From contig NZ_JACBJG010000004.1 of assembly GCF_015910535.1 (NCBI RefSeq), positions 124,001-188,000 of the forward strand: a stretch of 64,000 nucleotides of DNA, given 5' to 3'. How positions within the stretch are numbered: position 1 is the stretch's first letter; each line of letters opens with the position of its first letter. Positions 34,354-43,274 of this stretch are shown here, piece by piece. Origin of the DNA: Saccharomonospora sp. NB11. GTDB taxonomy: Bacteria; Actinomycetota; Actinomycetes; Mycobacteriales; Pseudonocardiaceae. A program made the translations under genes and the position numbers. Below the pieces are notes generated by a model. It was not told the origin of the DNA. It did no database searches and saw only the letters and a list, made by a program, of their open reading frames with translations.

Positions 34354-34406
34354 GGAACGCGAGGACGGTCCGGCACCGTGATGGCACCGGACCGTCCTGG
34401 CGTTCC
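34354..34406 (-). terminator. Long hairpin terminator after the type VII substrate operon
   Basis: A 12-bp perfect inner stem (AGGACGGTCCGG/CCGGACCGTCCT) is extended by a 7-bp outer stem (GGAACGC/GCGTTCC) across one mismatch. It lies just after the stop of the last operon gene. Confidence 0.85.
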
Positions 34407-34409
34407 GTG

Positions 34410-35426
34410 TCAGCCGTCGGTCGGACGGACCGGGATCCACCCCCCTTCGAGCGGGTCGCCGAACTCGTCCTCACCGGACTCGGTGGTGTCACGCGGCTTG
34501 TCGAACTCACCCCTCGACGCACCGCGCTCCAGCGGACGCATCCCGTCGATCTCGCTCTGGCCGGGCGCGCTCGACACCGGCGTCGCGGCGGCCGAACTCG
34601 ACGCGGAACCGCCCGCGAGGTCGCCGATGACCGACAGCCCCTCCCGGACGACCTTCAGCACGCCGACCGCGCCCTCCACGAGCGTCAGGAGGTTCTCCCC
34701 GCTGGCGAGCAGCGCCCCCAACTGCCCGGCGATCTCCCCGGCGTAGCGGGTGGCGATCGCGATGCACTGCGGGATCGCCTCGCTGATGCTCGCCCCGAAC
34801 GTCGCGGGCGCCGCCGCGATGGCACTGGTCATGATCGGCACGATCTCGGCGACCGCCTTGGTGATCAGCTCGGTGACGACGGCGACGACCTGCGCCACCA
34901 CCTCACCGGCGGCGATCATCGCCTTGGCGTTCGTCCCCGCGGTCTCGGCGATCGACAGCACCCCGTCGACCAGTTTCGTCGCCGTCCCGAGGTAGTCCCC
35001 CTTGGCGGCACCCGACCACTCGCTGGTCTCACTCTCCACCGTGGACCGATAGTCCTCGGCGACGGCGCTCGCGTCGCGGGCGGCCGCGTCGTGCTGGCCC
35101 GCCGGACCGGACACCGCACCCGGCTCGCCCCGCAACTGCCCGAGCGGTTCCTCCAGGAACGAGATCATCGGCGTGAGGAAGTCGCAACCGGCGCTGCTCA
35201 ACGCCGACAACGGGCTCGTCGTCGACCCGAGCAACTCCAACGACACACCGGGCGAACCCGCGAGGTCCGAGGACAGCCACTCCTTGTTGCCGATGGCCTC
35301 ACGAGTCACCCGCAACTCCGCGAGCGCGGTGCTGATCTCCAGCACCGACCGTTCCAGCTCCGCGATCTCGTCCGAACTCGGCGAGCTGTCGGAACCGGTC
35401 TGTCGAGGCGTCGTTGACGTGTTCAT
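34410..35426 (-). CDS. WXG100-like long effector or structural protein of type VII secretion
   Basis: This 338-residue protein has a helical N-terminal region with an ETSEWSGAAKGDYL segment (about residue 133) that supplies the WxG turn typical of ESX substrates. It is followed by alternating Ala/Val/Ile-rich helices (about 155-265), possibly membrane-active, and a Ser- and acid-rich tail ending GGWIPVRPTDG. Such long WXG-type proteins are usually exported by ESX systems. It is the last of six coupled genes; its ATG overlaps the stop of the EspC-like gene. No toxin domain is recognisable at the C-terminus. Confidence 0.75.
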   Translation of the reverse strand: MNTSTTPRQTGSDSSPSSDEIAELERSVLEISTALAELRVTREAIGNKEWLSSDLAGSPGVSLELLGSTTSPLSALSSAGCDFLTPMISFLEEPLGQLRGEPGAVSGPAGQHDAAARDASAVAEDYRSTVESETSEWSGAAKGDYLGTATKLVDGVLSIAETAGTNAKAMIAAGEVVAQVVAVVTELITKAVAEIVPIMTSAIAAAPATFGASISEAIPQCIAIATRYAGEIAGQLGALLASGENLLTLVEGAVGVLKVVREGLSVIGDLAGGSASSSAAATPVSSAPGQSEIDGMRPLERGASRGEFDKPRDTTESGEDEFGDPLEGGWIPVRPTDG

Positions 35427-35755
35427 CGGCTGCCTTCCTCCAACCCGGTTCCGATGTCGGTCAGGCCGTGGGCGTGCTGGTCGTCGGTGCTCTCGTACCG
35501 GTCGGCCGCCTGCCGCAACCCGTCGGCGACCTTGTCCACGGTCGCGGCGGCGTGCGCGAAGGCGGCCATCGTCTCGGCCATCGCGGAACCGATCCCCGCC
35601 GTGACGAACTGGGCGAGCAGGCCGAGAGCACCGTCACCCATGCGGTCCGGCAGACCGGAACCGACGGCGGAGAGCTGATCGGCCTGTGTGGAGAGCCTGC
35701 TCGCGTGCGCGCGGAGTTGCTCCGGGTCGACCGTGTACGACTGCGGGTCGCTCAT
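35423..35755 (-). CDS. EspC-like / type VII secretion target (DUF2580 type)
   Basis: This 110-residue protein opens YTVDPEQLRAHASRLSTQADQL, the start typical of ESX-1 secretion-associated EspC-like proteins, and then runs as amphipathic helices with AAATVDKVADGLRQAADRYESTDD near the end. Size and layout fit a helical-hairpin partner secreted by type VII systems. It overlaps both its neighbours by 4 bases. It probably forms a dimer with the longer WXG-like product encoded next. Confidence 0.82.
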   Translation of the reverse strand: MSDPQSYTVDPEQLRAHASRLSTQADQLSAVGSGLPDRMGDGALGLLAQFVTAGIGSAMAETMAAFAHAAATVDKVADGLRQAADRYESTDDQHAHGLTDIGTGLEEGSR

Positions 35756-36099
35756 CGTCCGACCTCCGCGGGCAGATGCTGCGTGATCTGCGCCAGGGCC
35801 GGGCTGTCACCGAGATAGTCCGACATCACCTCGGCCATCCGGGCCCCCGCCTGACGCTGCGCCTCCTGCGCGGTGCGCACGATCAGGTCGGCCAACGCCT
35901 CTGCTTCGAGCTTGCGAGCCATCGGCGTCAGCTTCACCCCCTGCAGCGCGCCCCCGGCGTTCACCGACACCGTCACCTCACCACGAGGTGACGTCGCGGT
36001 CGCGCCGATCTGCGCCACTGTCTCACTGGCCTGACGCGCTCCCTCGGCAATGCGTTCGAGGCGGCCGCGGTAGTCGGCCAACCACGCTGCTGCGTCCAT
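35752..36099 (-). CDS. YbaB/EbfC-family protein linked to type VII secretion
   Basis: This 115-residue protein has the YbaB/EbfC fold pattern: a helical start WLADYRGRLERIAEGARQAS, the beta segment GEVTVSVNAGGALQGVKLTP (about residues 40-60) and a helix LADLIVRTAQEAQRQAGARM. Classical YbaB binds DNA beside recR; in actinobacteria such proteins are commonly coded with ESX-like genes. The ATG at 36097-36099 has GGAAGAGG upstream. Its stop overlaps the EspC-like ATG. Confidence 0.84.
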   Translation of the reverse strand: MDAAAWLADYRGRLERIAEGARQASETVAQIGATATSPRGEVTVSVNAGGALQGVKLTPMARKLEAEALADLIVRTAQEAQRQAGARMAEVMSDYLGDSPALAQITQHLPAEVGR

Positions 36100-36143
36100 G
36101 TCCTCTTCCTTCCCCAGTGTGATGAGAGTCCGTGTGCGAATCG

Positions 36144-36935
36144 TCAGCCGTGCGCCGCCGCCACCGCCTGGCGCAGCGTCCGGACGAGTTCGCCGTGCCG
36201 CAACGGGTTGACACTGAGCCACCCGTTGTCGTCGGTGTTGACACGAACCCGACCCCGGGGTCCGTCCAACCACGACACTTCGAGCACGCGCTCGACGGTG
36301 CCCGAGCGGCGGGCGAGCACCCCGAGTTGTCCGCGTCCCTCGACCGAGGGCAGCAGGTCGAGCAGCGCGTCGACGGCGCCCTCGTCCCCTCCGCGTTCCC
36401 GAACCAGCGCCCGCACACGTTGCTCGGGCGCCGCGACTCCCCCGGTCTTCTCCAGCAATCGGGTCGCGTCGCCGACGACACCGGGTGGCAACGTGATCGG
36501 CATGACCGGGGCGGCGCCGACCTCCGGAATCCGGGTGAGGAACACGTCGGGCAGCGCGGACTCGGAGACCCGCGCGACGGTGACGGGGCCCGGCGTGCCC
36601 CCGATCTCCTGGCGACACACGACGGCACCCCGGTCCCGTACCAACGCCACGACACCGGTGACCGTGGTGCGGCCGACCACGACGAGGTCGACGGTGCCCC
36701 GGTGCTCGCGCAACGCGGTGACCAGGTCGGCCGCAACCCCGGTCGGTCCCCGGTCGGTGGCGAGTCCCCGTTCGGCCAGACTCGCGCCCGCGGCGGCGAG
36801 CAGGTCCGCGCGTTCGTGCTCGATGCGGCCGAACGAGGGCACCCGCAGCGGGAACGGCAGTCGCGTTCCCGCGTACGTGGAGAGCAGGTCGAGTTCCACC
36901 AACTCGAACGTCGCGTCGTCGAGTGCGGTGGTCAC
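36144..36935 (-). CDS. EspG-family ESX secretion-associated chaperone
   Basis: This 263-residue protein fits the EspG family: an opening FELVELDLLSTYAGTRLPFPLRVPSFG, the DLVTALREHRGTVDLVVVG block, VVCRQEIGG and a Gly/Trp turn VNTDDNGWLSVNPLRHGELVRTLR near the end (given here in part). EspG proteins bind PE-PPE pairs in the cytosol and bring them to the secretion machine. A PPE-like gene lies two genes upstream in the same operon, as expected for a cognate substrate. The GTG start overlaps the previous stop. Confidence 0.85.
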   Translation of the reverse strand: MTTALDDATFELVELDLLSTYAGTRLPFPLRVPSFGRIEHERADLLAAAGASLAERGLATDRGPTGVAADLVTALREHRGTVDLVVVGRTTVTGVVALVRDRGAVVCRQEIGGTPGPVTVARVSESALPDVFLTRIPEVGAAPVMPITLPPGVVGDATRLLEKTGGVAAPEQRVRALVRERGGDEGAVDALLDLLPSVEGRGQLGVLARRSGTVERVLEVSWLDGPRGRVRVNTDDNGWLSVNPLRHGELVRTLRQAVAAAHG

Positions 36936-37294
36936 GACGACCGCCCGGATCGTCCCGGAGACTCTGCGGACTCCCTCTTCTCCCGCAGATCCTCGCGAGA
37001 CTGCTCCTCGTGCTCCAGGTACTTGCGCTTGGCCCCGGCGAGCATCTGCTCGAACTCGCGCAGCTCCCGTTCCGTGGCCTCGACCTCCCCGGCGAGGCCC
37101 GTGCTGCCCGCCGCCTCCCGCAGCCGCATGGCCAGGTGCACGGCGGGAGGCGCCGTGCCGAGCATCGGCAGGCGTTCGGCGAGGCGACTCGCCGTCGCCA
37201 CGAGTTCACTGGTGAGATCGCCGAGCTGGGCCAGTGTGGTGATGCGCTGGTCGAGCAGGTCCACCTCGACCCGGAGCTTCCGTCCCTCGCTCAT
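36932..37294 (-). CDS. Small coiled-coil protein of the type VII substrate operon
   Basis: This 120-residue, nearly all-helical protein has LDQRITTLAQLGDLTSELVATASRL at the start and long charged heptad-like helices (EVEATERELREFEQMLAG, about residues 72-90), then a Lys/Arg/Glu-rich tail. No named family is recognised. Its ATG overlaps the PPE-like stop and its stop overlaps the EspG GTG. That position suggests it partners the PPE-like protein, in the role PE proteins play in mycobacteria. Confidence 0.75.
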   Translation of the reverse strand: MSEGRKLRVEVDLLDQRITTLAQLGDLTSELVATASRLAERLPMLGTAPPAVHLAMRLREAAGSTGLAGEVEATERELREFEQMLAGAKRKYLEHEEQSREDLREKRESAESPGRSGRSS

Positions 37295-38646
37295 CCCGCC
37301 TCCTCCGGCGACAGGCCGATGACCGCCTCGCTTCCCGGATCCGGCACCGGGAAGAGCTTGTGGTCGATCGTCGGCAACTGGTTCTCGTGCTGCTCGTCCT
37401 CGACGTTGCCTCGCGCCGCGGCGGCGGGCGGGACCATGCCGCCCATCGCCGACGTGCGAGCCGCCGCCGATTCGGCGGTGAGCTGCGCGGCGGTGGTGAC
37501 CGCCCCGCTCTGCATGCTCATGGCTCCCACGCGCATGCCCTGCCCCAACACGTTGCCCGCCGAGCCCGGTGCCGAACCCGGGTGGCCGAGTCCGGCCGCC
37601 GCCGCGGCCCCGCCCACCACCGCGCCCGCGACCGCACCCGGGGCGAGGGTTGCGGTCTTGCCGGCCGTGAGCGACTGCCACGACGGCGGGGTCGAGGTGG
37701 TCGTGCTCGCCGTCGTGGCGGAGGAGTGCGTGCTGCTCGACATGGTGGCCGCTGCGGGGATCGTGCCCTGGGCCTGCCCGATCAGCTCGTTCGAGTTCGT
37801 CAGGCTCGCCTCGTAGGTCTGCATCGCGCGAATGGCCTGCTGCTTCTGCATGTCCGCCGTGTCGGCACCGACGTAGAAGCTGAACGACGCGCTGCCGACC
37901 GCACCGAACGCCATCCCCATGTCGGGGCCGGACGGAGCCGACGTCGTCGGCGCCAGCTCCACCTCTTCCCCGTCCGCCGTGAGCACCGTCATGCCCGTCG
38001 CCGACGAGTTCCCCCCGACCGTCGACCACGGCTGCACCCCGTCGTCCGACGTGAGCACCGTCGCGCCCGCCGTCGACGAGTCGTCCACCCGCTCACCGAC
38101 GGTCGTCGATCCGGTCGGCACCTCACGAGAACCGGACGGGACGAACGACGTGACGTCCGTCCAGCTTGTCATCGCGTCGGTCATCGGCGCGGACGCCTCT
38201 CCCGGTGGAGGCGGCATCATCGCCCGCGCCTGCGCCAACGCGTCCGCCGCCTGCTCCGCGGCCAGCTCCCCGGCACCGGCCAGCTCGGCGATCTTCTCCA
38301 CGCGCTGCGCGAGGACGTCGAGCCTGCGCGCGGCCTCCTCGGCACCCGAGCCCTGCCAGCTCTCCAGTAGTGCGGCCTTCTGCTCACGCAGCACCTCGGC
38401 GTGGGTGGCCAACGCGGCACGATGCTGCGACCACTCCGCGGCAATGGTGCTGACGTCCGCGACGTCAGCGTCCTGCCACAGCATCTGGTACAGCTCCTCG
38501 TGGGTGTAGGCCTCCCAGTTCACGCTGCCCTGCGGCGCCACCGGCGCACCGAAGTACACGTCCCACCCGCCCGACGATCCCGTCGTCGGCGCTTCGGCCG
38601 CGGACGACTCCGGCTGTGCTGGTTGCGTCCCCGACGTTTCGCTCAC
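37291..38646 (-). CDS. PPE-like type VII secretion substrate
   Basis: This 451-residue protein has WDVYFGAPVAPQGSVNWEAYTHEELYQML near the N-terminus, then a helical block with LLESWQGSGAEEAARRLDVL (about residues 100-120) holding the WxG turn and an AxxAxxAxx-rich helix, as in PPE-domain proteins. The C-terminal 250 residues are low-complexity, rich in Ser, Thr, Ala, Gly and Met, ending PDPGSEAVIGLSPEEAG. The GTG at 38644-38646 is chosen; GTG 3 bp earlier is equivalent. It begins the six-gene coupled operon. No secretion ATPase (EccC) or membrane core lies nearby. Confidence 0.78.
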   Translation of the reverse strand: MSETSGTQPAQPESSAAEAPTTGSSGGWDVYFGAPVAPQGSVNWEAYTHEELYQMLWQDADVADVSTIAAEWSQHRAALATHAEVLREQKAALLESWQGSGAEEAARRLDVLAQRVEKIAELAGAGELAAEQAADALAQARAMMPPPPGEASAPMTDAMTSWTDVTSFVPSGSREVPTGSTTVGERVDDSSTAGATVLTSDDGVQPWSTVGGNSSATGMTVLTADGEEVELAPTTSAPSGPDMGMAFGAVGSASFSFYVGADTADMQKQQAIRAMQTYEASLTNSNELIGQAQGTIPAAATMSSSTHSSATTASTTTSTPPSWQSLTAGKTATLAPGAVAGAVVGGAAAAAGLGHPGSAPGSAGNVLGQGMRVGAMSMQSGAVTTAAQLTAESAAARTSAMGGMVPPAAAARGNVEDEQHENQLPTIDHKLFPVPDPGSEAVIGLSPEEAG

Positions 38647-38868
38647 CACCCCAGACCCCTTTCGGCTGCCGACCTCGTTCGTCGACCGATCCAGCATCGG
38701 GCGAATGGGGTCAGGAGGGGAAGGCCACGAAGCGGCCACTTTTGGCCGGTGCCTCTGACCTGCGGAAAGCTCGTCGTCGACGGCGCGCGGCAGCCGAACA
38801 CGAGGACACCCGGGACGGGCGGCCCACGCACCCTCCCGGGCGTCCCGACGCGCGGTCGGCGGTGCCGA

Positions 38869-40551
38869 CTACATCCGGCGGCGCCGACCGAACCGGCTCA
38901 TGCGCCGCGGCGTCTCCGGCTGCGGCGCCTCCAACCCGCCGCCACCGGACGTGTCGCCTTCCCGAGCCCTGGCTCGCTCCAACGCCTCGGTCTCCTCGGG
39001 CGGGTCCGGCTTCAACAGGCTTCCCGCCACCGGCTTGCCCGCGGTGCCGAGCTGGTTCATCTTCTTCGGCACCGGCGCGCCCTGGTAGCTCAGCGGCATC
39101 GGGTGGCCGTCCTCCATCGGCCCCAACGGCTGGTGCACCTCGATGAACTCCCCGTGCGGGAGCCGCCGGATGATGCCGGTCTCGATGCCGTGCTCCAGCA
39201 CGTCGAGATCGTGCCGTTGCAGCCCGAGACAGACCCGGTAGGTGATGAAGTACGCCAGCGGCGGCAACAGCAACAACCCGATGCGGCCCGCCCACGTCAT
39301 CGCGTTCAGCGAGATGTCGTACTTGAACGCGATGATGTCGTTGAAGCCGGAGATCTCCAGCACCATGAAGAACGTCAACGCCATCACGCCGAGACTGGTG
39401 CGCACGGGTGCGTCACGTGGGCGTTGCAGCAGGTTGTGGTGCGCGGTGTCCTTCGACAGCTTCCGTTCGATGAACGGGTAGGCGATCAACAGGGTGAGCA
39501 GGATGCCCATGCCACCGACGCCCGCGAAGAACACCGGCGGCACCGTGTAGTTGCCCAGGTACAGCTCCCACGGTGGGTAAATGCGGAGGATGCCGTCGGC
39601 CCAGGCCATGTACCAGTCGGGCTGCGACCCCGCCGACACCTGCGACGGGTTGTACGGCCCGAGATTCCAGATCGCGTTGATCTGGAACAGCCCCGACATC
39701 AACGCGGTGAACCCGGTGACGACCAGGAACCACGCGCCCCCCTTGAGCGCGAACACCGGGACGATCCGCACCCCGACGACGTTGGTCTCCCTGCGCCGCA
39801 CTCCGGGGAACTGGGTGTGCTTCTGGTACCAGACCAGCACCAGATGCACCGCCACGAGCGCGAGCATGATGCCCGGAATGATGAGGATGTGCAGCGCGTA
39901 CATGCGCGGCACGATCAGCGTCCCCGGGAACTCGCCGTCGAAGACCATCCAGTGCAGCCACGTCCCGATGACGGGGATCGAGAGCACGATGCCGGACAGC
40001 GTGGCCCGGATGCCGGTGCCGGAGAGCAGGTCGTCCGGGAGCGAGTAGCCGAAGAAGCCCTCGAACATGCCGAGAATGAGCAACAGGGCTCCGATGACCC
40101 AGTTGGCCTCACGCGGCCTGCGGAACGCTCCGGTGAAGAAGATCCGGAACATGTGCACCATCATCGAGGCGACGAAGATCAGTGCCGCCCAGTGGTGGAG
40201 CTGCCGGATGAACAACCCGCCCCGGACCTCGAACGAGATTTCGAGCGCCGACTCCAGGGCTCGCGACATCTCGACGCCCTGCAGGTTCGTGTACGGGCCG
40301 TCGTAGACGACCTCCGTCATCGACGGGTCGAAGAACAGCGTCAGGTAGACGCCCGAGAGAATGAGGATGATGAAGCTGTAGAGCGCCAGTTCCCCGAGCA
40401 GGAACGACCAGTGGGTCGGGAACACCTTGTTGAACTGGTGGCGGACGGCGCGGGCGAGCTTGTACCGCGCGTCGGCGTTGTTCCCGGACTCCGCGGCACG
40501 CCTACGCAGAAAACTGGAGCCTCTGGTCGGTGTGGTGAGTGAGCTCATCAT
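38869..40551 (-). CDS. qcrB: Cytochrome b subunit of the bc1 complex (QcrB), stand-alone copy
   Basis: This 560-residue membrane protein matches actinobacterial QcrB: heme ligands in [25 protein letters not shown] (region about residues 112-140), the [17 protein letters not shown] block (about 165), the second His pair near LHILIIPG and [10 protein letters not shown], and the [11 protein letters not shown]o-site stretch (about 315). The C-terminus is longer and charged. QcrB accepts menaquinol electrons and passes them on through QcrA/QcrC. Those partner genes normally form qcrCAB, yet they are absent on both sides here, so this is probably a second, separate copy. Confidence 0.92.
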   Translation of the reverse strand: MMSSLTTPTRGSSFLRRRAAESGNNADARYKLARAVRHQFNKVFPTHWSFLLGELALYSFIILILSGVYLTLFFDPSMTEVVYDGPYTNLQGVEMSRALESALEISFEVRGGLFIRQLHHWAALIFVASMMVHMFRIFFTGAFRRPREANWVIGALLLILGMFEGFFGYSLPDDLLSGTGIRATLSGIVLSIPVIGTWLHWMVFDGEFPGTLIVPRMYALHILIIPGIMLALVAVHLVLVWYQKHTQFPGVRRRETNVVGVRIVPVFALKGGAWFLVVTGFTALMSGLFQINAIWNLGPYNPSQVSAGSQPDWYMAWADGILRIYPPWELYLGNYTVPPVFFAGVGGMGILLTLLIAYPFIERKLSKDTAHHNLLQRPRDAPVRTSLGVMALTFFMVLEISGFNDIIAFKYDISLNAMTWAGRIGLLLLPPLAYFITYRVCLGLQRHDLDVLEHGIETGIIRRLPHGEFIEVHQPLGPMEDGHPMPLSYQGAPVPKKMNQLGTAGKPVAGSLLKPDPPEETEALERARAREGDTSGGGGLEAPQPETPRRMSRFGRRRRM

Positions 40552-40831
40552 CCGCTCCGCTCTCGGACGTCACGGCTCCTGCGCTTTCGACGATAAGACG
40601 ATTCCCCGTCGAGCGCAGTCGGCACCACTTTCGGGTCCAAATACCCGGATCGGCGCTGGTCACGCGCGAGCACGGTGCGCGACACCGCACCGGGTCAGGA
40701 CGGGAGGGCTCCTCCCCCGCGCCCGGCCCCGTCGACCCCGACGAGCCCTGACCGCAAACTCCCGTCCCACCAGCTTTTCCGACGTACGATACGAAGTTCA
40801 CCGCCCCGTCTGTGACCGGAAGCGAGACGAC

Positions 40832-42238
40832 GTGTTCAGTCAGCAGATCCGAGGTGTCACCTACACGTTCTCCGGCCTGGTCGACGTGATGGCGAAGGCC
40901 ACGCCGCGACGCTCCGGCGACGAACTGGCCGGATGTGCCGCGGAGTCGGACCGGGAACGGGCCGCCGCGCAGTGGGTGCTCGCCGACGTCCCGTTGACCC
41001 GGTTCCTCGACGACCTGCTGGTGCCCTACGAGGACGACGAGGTCACCCGGCTCGTCGTCGACAGCCACGACCGGACGGCGTTCGCGCCCGTGTCGCACCT
41101 GACGGTCGGTGGCTTCCGTGACTGGCTGCTCGACACGGCCGTCCGCGACGACGCGAGCACACGGTTGGCAGCCCTCGCCCCGGGGCTGACACCGGAGATG
41201 GTCGCCGCGGTCTCGAAGCTCATGCGCAACCAGGACCTCGTCACCGTGTCCCGGGCGTGCTCCACCACGTCGGCCTTCCGTACCACCGTCGGCCTTCCCG
41301 GGCGGCTCAGCACCCGCCTGCAGCCGAACCACCCGACCGACGACCCGCGAGGTGTCGCCGCCGCGGTGCTCGACGGGCTGTTGCTCGGGTGCGGCGACGC
41401 GGTCATCGGCGTCAACCCGGCCAGTGACGCGCCCCGTCGTACCGCCGACCTGCTGCGCCTGCTCGACGACATTCGCGAGCGCTATCGGATTCCGACCCAG
41501 TCCTGCGTGCTGGCGCACGTCACCACGACACTGGACCTCATCTCGTCCGGCGCACCTGTGGACCTCGTGTTCCAGTCGATCGCGGGCACCGAGGCCGCCA
41601 ACCACGCCTTCGGGGTGTCGCTGGGGCTGCTGGCCGAGGCCCACGACGCGGGTCGCTCGCTGCGACGCGGCACGGTCGGCGACAACGTCATGTACTTCGA
41701 GACGGGGCAGGGCTCGGCGCTGTCGGCCGGGGCGCATCTCGGCGTCGACGGCCACCCCGTCGACCAGCAGACCTTGGAGGCCCGCGCGTACGCGGTCGCC
41801 CGGGCCTTCGAGCCGCTGCTCGTCAACACCGTCGTCGGTTTCATCGGCCCGGAGTACCTCTACGACGCCAAACAGATCGTCCGCGCCGGACTGGAGGACC
41901 TCTTCTGCGGTTCGCTGCTCGGCCTGCCGATGGGCGTCGACGCCTGCTACACCAACCACGCCGAGGCGGACTCCGACGACATGGATGTGCTGCTGACGCT
42001 GCTCGCGGCGGCGGGCTGCGCGTTCGTGATCACCGTGCCGGGCGCCGACGACGTGATGTTGGGCTACCAGAGCCTGTCGTTCCACGACGCCCTGTACGCC
42101 CGGAGATTGCTGGGGTTGCGCCCCGCGCCCGAGTTCGAGCGGTGGTTGCAGGACCTCGCTCTCGCCGACGACCACGGCCACGTGCTGCCCACGTCGCTGG
42201 ACGCCTCACCGCTGCGGACGTTGGTGAGCGGACTGTGA
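40832..42238 (+). CDS. eutB: Ethanolamine ammonia-lyase large subunit
   Basis: This 468-residue TIM-barrel protein is the catalytic subunit of the adenosylcobalamin enzyme that converts ethanolamine to acetaldehyde and ammonia. It has the N-terminal VMAKATPRRSGDELAGCAAESDRERAAAQ (part of region 15-45), GVNPASDAP (about 195), the QSIAGTEAANHAFGV active-site stretch (about 248), ETGQGSALSAGAHLG (about 290) and a C-terminal CYTNHAEADSDDMD. The GTG at 40832 is the only plausible start at family length. The stop overlaps the eutC GTG. No microcompartment or aldehyde-dehydrogenase gene is adjacent, so acetaldehyde must be handled elsewhere. Confidence 0.94.
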   Translation: MFSQQIRGVTYTFSGLVDVMAKATPRRSGDELAGCAAESDRERAAAQWVLADVPLTRFLDDLLVPYEDDEVTRLVVDSHDRTAFAPVSHLTVGGFRDWLLDTAVRDDASTRLAALAPGLTPEMVAAVSKLMRNQDLVTVSRACSTTSAFRTTVGLPGRLSTRLQPNHPTDDPRGVAAAVLDGLLLGCGDAVIGVNPASDAPRRTADLLRLLDDIRERYRIPTQSCVLAHVTTTLDLISSGAPVDLVFQSIAGTEAANHAFGVSLGLLAEAHDAGRSLRRGTVGDNVMYFETGQGSALSAGAHLGVDGHPVDQQTLEARAYAVARAFEPLLVNTVVGFIGPEYLYDAKQIVRAGLEDLFCGSLLGLPMGVDACYTNHAEADSDDMDVLLTLLAAAGCAFVITVPGADDVMLGYQSLSFHDALYARRLLGLRPAPEFERWLQDLALADDHGHVLPTSLDASPLRTLVSGL

Positions 42239-43056
42239 CCGACCTGCACCCTCGCGACCACGCCGCCCCGGGCCCCTGGCGGGAGCTGCGGCGACTCACC
42301 CAGGCCAGGATCGGGCTCGGACGCGCCGGCGACGCCGTCCCGCTGCGCCGGGTCCTGGAGTTCCGCAGCGACCACGCCGACGCGCGGGACGCCGTCCACC
42401 AGGGACTGGACGTCGCGGCGTTCACGGCCGACGTCACCGAGGTGGGCGCAGGCATCCCCGTGGTCGTGCCCAGCCGGGTCCGTGACCGGGACGAATACCT
42501 GCGTCGGCCCGACCTCGGGCGTGTTCCCGCCGATCCGAGCACGATCCCGCACAGCGGAGCCGACGTCGGGATCGTCCTCGCCGACGGACTGTCTCCCCGT
42601 GCGCTCGCCGAGCACGGCGCGCCGCTGTTCGCCGCGTTGGTGGCCGCGTTGCGCCCCACCTACTCGCTGGCGCCTCCGGTCGTCGCCACCCAGGCGCGGG
42701 TGGCGATCGGCGACTGGATCGGGGACGCGCTGGGCGTGGCCACGGTCGTGGTGGTCATCGGGGAACGGCCGGGACTGTCCGTCGCCGACAGCCTCGGCGT
42801 CTACCTGACCCACCAGCCTCGCCCGGGTCGCACCGACGCCGAGCGCAACTGCGTGTCGAACATCCATCCCCCGGGCGGCCTGCAGTACGACGAGGCCGCG
42901 GCGACCGTGTCCCGGCTCGTCGCCGGAGCCCGGCGGATCGGCCGCTCGGGCGTCGCGTTGAAGGACGAGGGTGGCCATTTCGAGCTGGAGGAGTCCTCAC
43001 CGCTCGCCGCCCCTCTCCCCACCCCCGCCGACGAGGAGGAAGACCCTGCCCGCTGA
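42235..43056 (+). CDS. eutC: Ethanolamine ammonia-lyase small subunit
   Basis: This 273-residue subunit holds much of the B12 site. Motifs are LTQARIGLGRAGDAVPLRRVLEF (about residues 21-43, in part), GADVGIVLADGLSPRALAEHG (about 108), ARVAIGDWIGDALG (about 155) and CVSNIHPPGGL (about 203), all typical of EutC. The start is GTG at 42235, overlapping the eutB stop. The tail is Pro/Glu-rich and variable. Translation-coupled with eutB, giving the expected equal supply of subunits. Confidence 0.94.
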   Translation: MTDLHPRDHAAPGPWRELRRLTQARIGLGRAGDAVPLRRVLEFRSDHADARDAVHQGLDVAAFTADVTEVGAGIPVVVPSRVRDRDEYLRRPDLGRVPADPSTIPHSGADVGIVLADGLSPRALAEHGAPLFAALVAALRPTYSLAPPVVATQARVAIGDWIGDALGVATVVVVIGERPGLSVADSLGVYLTHQPRPGRTDAERNCVSNIHPPGGLQYDEAAATVSRLVAGARRIGRSGVALKDEGGHFELEESSPLAAPLPTPADEEEDPAR

Positions 43057-43065
43057 GGGCAGGCG

Positions 43066-43193
43066 CCCGACGGCGTGTCCACGCCCCACGCACGCGTGTC
43101 CGCAACGCGCGACGCCAACACGCGTGCATACGACGCCAACACGCGTGCGCACGACGCGAACTCGCGTGCGCAACTCGCGGACACGCCGTCGGG
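43066..43193. repeat. Short element with 15-bp perfect inverted ends and three 21-bp tandem units
   Basis: The ends CCCGACGGCGTGTCC (43066-43080) and its exact reverse complement (43179-43193) bound a 128-bp element. Inside are three 21-bp units at 43111-43131, 43132-43152 and 43153-43173, each like GACGCCAACACGCGTGCGCAC, with internal CGCG palindromes. It lies between eutC and the catalase gene and may act as a terminator, a miniature mobile element or a REP-like protein-binding site. I have a memory of similar repeats in related genera, not checked. Confidence 0.8.
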
Positions 43194-43274
43194 GCTTCGT
43201 TTATCGGTCGGGCCAACGGGAATCACCCCTCCGATCACCGGCTACGGCGCACACTCGACGAACAGGGGATTCCT

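Noticed and set aside
43111..43173. Tandem 21-bp units as a possible CRISPR array
   Set aside because: The units abut with no spacers and vary between copies. Their inverted 15-bp borders fit a different kind of element.
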